Positions 58,677-64,000 of a stretch of 64,000 nt of DNA are shown here, piece after piece. The notes beneath the pieces were generated by a model that was not told the DNA's origin, did no database searches, and saw nothing but the letters and a program-made list of their open reading frames with translations. This DNA is from CBDDFV01 sp965227335. GTDB taxonomy: Bacteria > Planctomycetota > Phycisphaerae > Phycisphaerales > SM1A02. The position numbers and the translations under genes are program-made. Position 1 is the stretch's first letter. Every line of letters starts with the position of its first letter. The stretch spans positions 620,001-684,000 of the forward strand of contig CBDDFV010000001.1 of the NCBI GenBank assembly GCA_965227335.1. Direction: 5' to 3'.

Positions 58677-59733
58677 CGATCTCGGCGAAAAGACCGAAGA
58701 CGCCACGCCCAAGCGGAAGGAGCAGGCGCGAGAGAAGGGACAGGTCGCCAAGAGCACCGACCTCGCCTCCGTGGTCGTGCTCGTGGCGGGGTCGCTCGCC
58801 CTGTTCTTCTTCTTCCGCCCGATGCTCGGCGACATGAAGATGATGATGGAGCGCATTCTCAGCGACACGTTCGGAGACCCGACCGACCCCGACTCGGCGC
58901 TGATCGCGATGTACGACGCCGGCGCGGCGTCGCTCCGGATCGGCGCGCCGGTCATCATCATCGTCTGGCTCGCCGCCGCCGTCAGCCACGTGATGCAGGT
59001 CGGCCTGATGCTCTCCCCCAAGGCGATCCAGCCCTCCCTCGGCAAACTGAACCCGCTCTCCGGCTTCAAGCGGATCTTCGGCCTCTCGGGCGTGGTGAAG
59101 GCGGGGCTCGACGCGGTGAAGGTCGCCGCGGTCTGCGCCGTCGCGGTATGGACGATCACGGGCTACAAGACCGAGATCGCCACGCTGCTCTACCTCGAAC
59201 CGTGGGCCGCGACCGCCGCCATCGGCTGGATCATGTTCGATCTCGCCGCCCGGATCCTCGCCCTGCTCCTGATCCTTGGCATCGCCGACTTCGCCTACCA
59301 GAAGTGGAAGCACGCCAAGGACCTCAAGATGAGCAAGCAGGAGGTCAAGGACGAGATGAAGTCCGCCGAGGGCGACCCTGAAGTCAAACGACGACGCATG
59401 CGGATGGCGCAGGGGATCGCGATGCAGCGGATCTCCGCCGCCGTGCCGCAGGCCGACGTCATCGTGACCAACCCCGAACACCTGTCGGTCGCCATCCAGT
59501 ACGACCCCGAGCAGATGAACGCACCGACGGTCGTGGCGAAGGGCGCCGATTTCCTCGCGTTGCGCATCCGGCAGATCGCCGCCCAGCACGACATCCCGAT
59601 CGTCGAACGAAAACCCCTCGCCCGCGCCTTGTACAAGCAGGTGGAGGTCGGGCAGGAAGTCCCCGCCCAGTTCTACCAGGCCATCGCCGAAGTGCTGGCC
59701 TACGTCTATCGCCTCAGTGGAAAGGTGGCGTAA
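58669..59733 (+). CDS. flhB: Flagellar export switch protein FlhB
   Basis: FlhB controls export specificity through self-cleavage of its cytoplasmic domain. The 354-residue protein starts GEKTEDATPKRKEQAREKGQVAKS (family start), has four membrane helices, then a cytoplasmic domain with the cleavage motif N268-P269-E270-H271 (usual NPTH). The Asn-Pro pair cleaved by cyclisation and the His are kept; Thr is replaced by Glu. It continues LSVAIQYDPEQMNAPTVVAKG and ends normally. A 91-nt palindromic element separates it from flhA. Confidence 0.95.
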   Translation: MADDLGEKTEDATPKRKEQAREKGQVAKSTDLASVVVLVAGSLALFFFFRPMLGDMKMMMERILSDTFGDPTDPDSALIAMYDAGAASLRIGAPVIIIVWLAAAVSHVMQVGLMLSPKAIQPSLGKLNPLSGFKRIFGLSGVVKAGLDAVKVAAVCAVAVWTITGYKTEIATLLYLEPWAATAAIGWIMFDLAARILALLLILGIADFAYQKWKHAKDLKMSKQEVKDEMKSAEGDPEVKRRRMRMAQGIAMQRISAAVPQADVIVTNPEHLSVAIQYDPEQMNAPTVVAKGADFLALRIRQIAAQHDIPIVERKPLARALYKQVEVGQEVPAQFYQAIAEVLAYVYRLSGKVA

Positions 59734-59737
59734 GAGA

Positions 59738-59828
59738 GGGCGTCAGACACTGGGCGTCGGGCATCGGGCCTGATGTCCGACGTCTTCCGCCGCCACGCCC
59801 GACGCCGAACGCCCGACGCCTGACGCCC
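59738..59828 (+). repeat. Palindromic element between flhB and flhA
   Basis: Two 32-nt arms (59738..59769 and 59797..59828) are near-inverse copies built from GGCGTC-type repeats (left GGGCGTCAG..., right ...CTGACGCCC), joined by 27 nt. The right arm ends 1 nt before the flhA ATG and no ribosome site is visible, so the folded RNA would cover the flhA start. It could be a regulatory hairpin or a small repeat element. Confidence 0.6.
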
Positions 59829-59829
59829 C

Positions 59830-61995
59830 ATGCTTGACACCCCCGGCATCCCGAAGATCCTCCACCAGATCGCGGCGAAGCGACACCTGCTCGTCCCGCT
59901 CGCGTTCCTCAGCATGCTCGGCGTGCTCGTGGTGCCGCTGCCGCCGGCGGTGATGGACATCCTCATCTCCGCCAACATCGCGCTCGCGGCGGTCATCATG
60001 ATGACCACCGTCTACATGCAGCGCCCGCTCGACTTCTCCGTCTTCCCCGCCGTGCTTCTCTCCGCCACCCTCTTCCGCCTCGTCCTCAACGTCGCCTCGA
60101 CCCGGCTCATCCTCTCCGCCGATGCATCCTCCCCCGAGGCCGCCCGCGGCGTCGCCGGCCAGGTGATCCTCGCGTTCAGCGAGTTCGTCGCCGGCGAGAG
60201 CGCGGTCGTCGGCGTCATCATCTTCATCATCCTCGTCGTCGTGCAGTTCGTGGTGATCACCAAGGGCGCCACCCGCATGTCCGAGGTCGCGGCGCGATTC
60301 ACCCTCGACGCCATGCCCGGCAAGCAGATGGCGATCGACGCCGACCTCTCCGCCGGACTCATCGACGAAGCCGAAGCGCGGGCCCGACGCGACAACATCA
60401 TGCAGGAGGCGGACTTCTACGGAGCGATGGACGGCGCCTCGAAGTTCGTGCGCGGCGACGCGGTCGCGGGCATCATCATCACCCTCGTCAACATCATCGG
60501 CGGCTTCTGCATCGGCATGCTCGACAAGGGCTGGTCCTTCCAGGACTCCGTCGCCGTCTTCACCCTCCTCACCATCGGCGACGGACTCGTCACCCAGGTC
60601 CCGTCGTTCATCATCGCCATCGCCTCCGGCCTCATCGTCGCCCGCACCAACGAATCCTCCACCATCGGCGATGAGATCCCCAAACAGCTCGCCAGCCAGC
60701 CGACCGCGCTCTACCTCATCGGCGGCTTCCTCTCCGTCCTCGCCTTCACGCCGCTCCCCACCGTTCCCCTCCTCGGGGCCGGCGGCGGACTCGCCGCCCT
60801 CGCGTGGGTCATGGGCCTCATCACCCGGAAGGAAAAGGAACACGAGGCCGACCTCGCCCGCGCCGACGCCGCCGCGAAACCCGCCGAACCCCCGCCCGTC
60901 GAAGACCTCCTCGGCGTCGACACCCTCGAACTCGAAATCGGATACGGACTCGTCCCCCTCGTCGACGCCGCCCGGGGCGGCGATCTGCTCGATCGCATCA
61001 CGATGATCCGCCGCCAGCTCGCGGCGGAGATCGGCATGGTCCTCCCGCCCGTCCGCATCCGCGACAACATGCAGCTCGACGCCAACACCTACGCGTTCAA
61101 ACTCCGGGGCGCCGTCGTCGGACAGGGATCCGTCTACCCCGAACTGCTCATGGCCATGGACTCCGGCTTCGTCACCGGACCCCTCGACGGCGTGGCCGGC
61201 AAGGAGCCCGCCTTCGGTCTCGACGCCATCTGGATCGAACCCGACGCCAAGAGCCGGGCCGAAACCATGAACTACACCGTCGTCGACCCCACCTCGGTGG
61301 TCGCGACCCACATCACCGAACTCGTCCGCGCCCACGCCGATGAACTGCTCTCCCGCGAGGAAGTCAATCACCTCGTCGAGGAACTCAAGAAGAACGCCCC
61401 GAAACTCGTCGAGGAAGTGATCCCCACCCTCGTCAAGCCGGGCCTCCTGCAGAAGGTGCTGCAGTCGCTGCTCCGCGAACGCGTGCCGATCCGCGATCTC
61501 GAAGTCATCGTCGAAACCCTCGGCGACTGGGCGGGACACACCCAGGACCCCGACGTCCTCGTCGAATACGTCCGCAACGCCCTCCGACGCACCATCTCCC
61601 ACCAGTTCGCCGAACCCGACGACGCCGGACGCCATGTGCTCTACTGCGTCACGATGGACCCCGCCGCCGACGACTTCATCAAAGGCTACATCGATCGCGG
61701 ACCCCACGGATCGACGCTCACCATGCCGCCCGCCGTCGCCGCCCGTGTCGCCCGCTCCGTCGCCGACGCCGCCGACGCCCTCGCCGCCGCCGGACGACCC
61801 GTCATCGTCCTCACCTCCCCCCTCGTCCGGGCCCAGCTCCGACAGATCCTCGAGCCCCATGTCCCCGGCGCGGCGGTCCTTTCCTACAACGAGATCGTGA
61901 ACGGACTCGACGTTGAGTCCGTCGCGCTTGTACAATTATCAGACCTTGCATCGGACCAGGGTGCGAACCACGTCATGGCGACGGCCGGAGGCTGA
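59830..61995 (+). CDS. flhA: Flagellar export protein FlhA
   Basis: FlhA forms the nonameric export platform. The 721-residue protein has about eight membrane helices in the first 330 residues with the FHIPEP-family region LDFSVFPAVLLSATLFRLVLNVASTRLIL and VVVQFVVITKGATRMSEVAARFTLDAMPGKQMAIDADL, both given for location. The cytoplasmic domain follows from about 340 (LELEIGYGLVPLVD... VLYCVTMDPAADDFI). Length and motifs are normal. It is followed by flhF after 66 nt. Confidence 0.97.
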   Translation: MLDTPGIPKILHQIAAKRHLLVPLAFLSMLGVLVVPLPPAVMDILISANIALAAVIMMTTVYMQRPLDFSVFPAVLLSATLFRLVLNVASTRLILSADASSPEAARGVAGQVILAFSEFVAGESAVVGVIIFIILVVVQFVVITKGATRMSEVAARFTLDAMPGKQMAIDADLSAGLIDEAEARARRDNIMQEADFYGAMDGASKFVRGDAVAGIIITLVNIIGGFCIGMLDKGWSFQDSVAVFTLLTIGDGLVTQVPSFIIAIASGLIVARTNESSTIGDEIPKQLASQPTALYLIGGFLSVLAFTPLPTVPLLGAGGGLAALAWVMGLITRKEKEHEADLARADAAAKPAEPPPVEDLLGVDTLELEIGYGLVPLVDAARGGDLLDRITMIRRQLAAEIGMVLPPVRIRDNMQLDANTYAFKLRGAVVGQGSVYPELLMAMDSGFVTGPLDGVAGKEPAFGLDAIWIEPDAKSRAETMNYTVVDPTSVVATHITELVRAHADELLSREEVNHLVEELKKNAPKLVEEVIPTLVKPGLLQKVLQSLLRERVPIRDLEVIVETLGDWAGHTQDPDVLVEYVRNALRRTISHQFAEPDDAGRHVLYCVTMDPAADDFIKGYIDRGPHGSTLTMPPAVAARVARSVADAADALAAAGRPVIVLTSPLVRAQLRQILEPHVPGAAVLSYNEIVNGLDVESVALVQLSDLASDQGANHVMATAGG

Positions 61996-62061
61996 CGCCA
62001 GTTCGCATCGAATCGCGGCCCCACTCCGCCGCCATGAACCTTCGCCATGGAGGGCGACCCG

Positions 62062-63307
62062 ATGAACCATCTCCGCACGTACAAGGCCTACTCGATGCGC
62101 GAAGCGCTCGACGCGGTGAAACAGGACCTCGGCGCCGACGCCGTCATCCTCTCCACCCGCACGCTTCGCCAGGGCGGCTTCCTCGGTCTCGGGGCCCGTA
62201 CCGTCGTCGAAGTCACCGCCTCGCCCGCCGAGCCGAAACCCAGACCACGCCCGCGCCCCGCGACGCCGAAGACGAACGGCGCCCGCGCCGCCGCGGCCGG
62301 ACGCGCCTACCAGCAGGCCGCCCCCCCCGCGACCGGCGGCGACGTCGCCCAGGCGCTCGCCGCCGCGCACGAACGACAGGCGCGCGAACGCACCCCCGAA
62401 CCCGCGCCGCCCGCCGCCGCGCCCGCGCCGTCCCCCCCCGCGCCGGCCCCCGCGCCGGCGCGCGAGGAAGCGGATGATGCGCCCGCCGCGCCCGTCGCCC
62501 GTCGCTTCGTGCTCCGTCCCGCCGAAGCGTCCGCCGCCGAGACGCCGACGACCGAACCGTCGCGGGTCGAGCCGAAGCCGTCGTCGAAGTCGTCCCCGCG
62601 CGACGCGGCGCCGACCGGTCCCCGTCGTCCCGCCCGGTTGTTCGACGATGAACCGCCTCCGCCGCCCGCCCGCGCGCGTCCCGCGGCGGACCACGAAATG
62701 CAGGATGAACTCGCCGCGATCCGCGAGATGGTCGGCCAGGTTCTGCAGCGTCAGCACCTGCCGGGGAACGGCGCGCCGACGCCGTCGATGCCCAAGGCGT
62801 TGTTCGAGATGTACCTCAAGCTGGTCGGACAGGACCTCTCCACCATCGCATCGCGGCCGTTGATCAGCTCCGCACGTACGCCAACATCATCGGTCTGCCG
62901 CTGGAGGTCGTGATCACGCCCGCCGACATGAAGCAGGCGATCCACAAGCTGTCGAACTGCGACGTGATCCTGATCGACACCGCGGGACGCAGTCAGAACG
63001 ACTCGAGCAAGATCGAAGAGCTCTCCGAATTCATCACCGCCGCGTCGCCCCACGAAATCCACCTCGTGAGAAGGTGCTTCTGCGCGAAGCAGAATCGTTC
63101 TCGGCGGTCGGATATGACAAGATTGTGCTGACGAAGCTTGACGAAGCGGTGAGTTTTGGCATGCTCATCAACGTGATGCGGACGATCGGCAAACGACTGA
63201 GTTTCGTGACGACGGGACAGGAAGTGCCCGACCACATCGAACTCGGCGACGCCGACCGACTCGCGGACTTCATCCTCAGCGGCGCCCTCACGTCGGAGTC
63301 CGCATGA
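62062..63307 (+). pseudogene. flhF: flhF, broken by two frame-shifting gaps
   Basis: FlhF is the SRP-type GTPase that places flagella. Frame 1 (62062 to about 62846) codes the basic N-domain start MNHLRTYKAYSMREALDAVKQ, a Pro/Ala-rich linker and the beginning of the NG domain (LFEMYLKLVGQDLS). Then the frame changes: RIAAVDQLRTYANIIGLPLEVVITPADMK continues in another frame, with the P-loop segment (about 100 residues in intact FlhF) missing. Near 63067 a second shift follows HEIHLV, losing about 6-7 residues before EKVLLREAESF. The rest to 63307 is intact. Each jump shifts the frame by 3n+1 bases lost. The cause could be real deletions or sequence/assembly error. GGAGG precedes ATG 62062. Confidence 0.85.
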
Positions 63308-64000
63308 CCGCCACGTCCACCACGCCGCAGGATTCGGGCCGCCCGGCCGCCGCCGCGGGAACGACCGCGGGCGATCAGGCCGCCCAGCTTCGCGCGCTGG
63401 CCGAACAACTCGGCCGGGGCGTCGGCGTGGATCAGCCCGCCGCCCCGCGCGGCCCCCTCGCCACGCTGCTGCCGCCGAGCGTCCGCTCCGGCGCGGTGAG
63501 CTTCGCCCCCCCCGCCGCGGGACGACGGCCGACCTCCGTCGGGGCCACCGCCGCCCCCGTCCCCCCGCCAGCCGCCCCCGAGGTCCGGCTCGCCCACGCG
63601 ATCGCGGTCTGCTCCGGCAAGGGAGGGGTGGGGAAGTCGAATCTCGCCGTGAATCTCGCGGCGGTGCTCGCCTCGACCGGGCGCAAGGTCTGCCTGCTCG
63701 ACGCCGATCTCGGCCTCGCCAACGCGGATGTCCTCTGTAATGTCACCCCCCGGCTCACCCTCGAACACGTCGTGGCGGGCCGATGCCGGCTCTGGGACGC
63801 CATGATCCCCGCCCCCGGCGGCTTCCGGCTCATTCCCGGCGCCTCCGGCGTCAGCCGGCTCGCCAACCTGCGGTCGAACGAGCGGCACGGGATCCTCCGG
63901 CAACTCGCCGCCCTCGAACGCGCCGCGGACGTCATCATCGTCGACACCGGGGCCGGGCTCTCACGCAACGTGGTGACCTTCGCCGCCGCCGCCCACACCA
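63304..64000 (+). CDS. flhG: FlhG (MinD-family ATPase), C-terminus cut by window edge
   Basis: FlhG limits flagellar number together with FlhF. 232 codons are visible. The first 95 residues are an Ala/Pro-rich, low-complexity head with AAQLRALAEQL, then the MinD-type deviant Walker A CSGKGGVGKSNLAVNLAAVL, the switch LLDADLGLANADVL and VDTGAGLSRNVVTFAAAA. The ATG overlaps the flhF stop (ATGA), showing the two genes are normally coupled. The long head is unusual for FlhG. Confidence 0.93.
   Translation, partial: MTATSTTPQDSGRPAAAAGTTAGDQAAQLRALAEQLGRGVGVDQPAAPRGPLATLLPPSVRSGAVSFAPPAAGRRPTSVGATAAPVPPPAAPEVRLAHAIAVCSGKGGVGKSNLAVNLAAVLASTGRKVCLLDADLGLANADVLCNVTPRLTLEHVVAGRCRLWDAMIPAPGGFRLIPGASGVSRLANLRSNERHGILRQLAALERAADVIIVDTGAGLSRNVVTFAAAAHT

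Overview
The window is a very GC-rich bacterial chromosome segment, densely packed with genes on both strands. The best guess is a planctomycete of the class Phycisphaerae. The clues are a secreted protein (27707..29722) ending in the double DFDGDGFVNAADL / LTDDGVVNAADL dockerin-like tail common in that group, a diderm envelope toolkit (LpxI, LptE, a BamD-like TPR protein), a complete-looking flagellar export set, and acidic or Ala/Pro-rich extensions on housekeeping proteins. The assignment rests on recognition of protein style, not on an rRNA, and no rRNA or tRNA gene was seen.

Layout. 1..3137: a partial D-amino-acid-oxidase-like flavoprotein whose segment order is permuted, an amino-acid permease and tsaB. 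3352..7433: a signalling module of a REC protein with an excisionase-type DNA-binding head, an HDOD/histidine-kinase fusion and a degenerate REC/GAF-like protein. 7535..9170 (minus): lipoprotein, acylphosphatase and YebC. 9251..18566 (minus): the nusA-infB-rbfA translation/transcription operon, extended by an HhH-GPD DNA-repair-like protein with a histone-like lysine tail and a 1190-residue secreted TPR protein. It appears to have a distant promoter and a structured leader of about 460 nt. 19254..24662: fliM, dsbD, a small membrane protein and a WecA/MraY-type sugar-phosphate transferase. 24659..30283: an O-antigen-ligase-like protein, then two clusters of 147-bp and 140-bp hairpin repeats that flank the secreted dockerin-tailed gene.

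30327..46323 carries gyrA-STAS-ExbD (minus), an unknown secreted protein, an FtsJ-type methyltransferase with lpxI, thioredoxin, a SnoaL-like protein, a LOG-type hydrolase, panC divergent from an IscA/ErpA-like Fe-S protein, a secreted methyltransferase-like protein, an S9 peptidase, a MarR regulator and a Bax-inhibitor-1 family protein. 46428..50114 (minus) has ftsH, lptE and the BamD-like gene. 50195..64000 (plus) has a diacylglycerol-kinase-like gene and then the flagellar cluster motA-motB-fliL-(ppk2)-fliN-fliO-fliP-fliQ-fliR-flhB-flhA-flhF-flhG. A two-domain polyphosphate kinase 2 sits inside the cluster, and flhF is broken by two frame-shifting gaps. FliM of the same switch complex is encoded 30 kb away.

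Most striking for follow-up: the permuted flavoprotein, the repeat clusters bracketing a putative secreted papain-fold protein, the doubly broken flhF, the DNA-repair protein with a histone-like tail, and several genes whose start codons lie 6-7 nt after a TANNNT box, which suggests leaderless mRNAs. No computation was run; all homology statements are recognition by eye.
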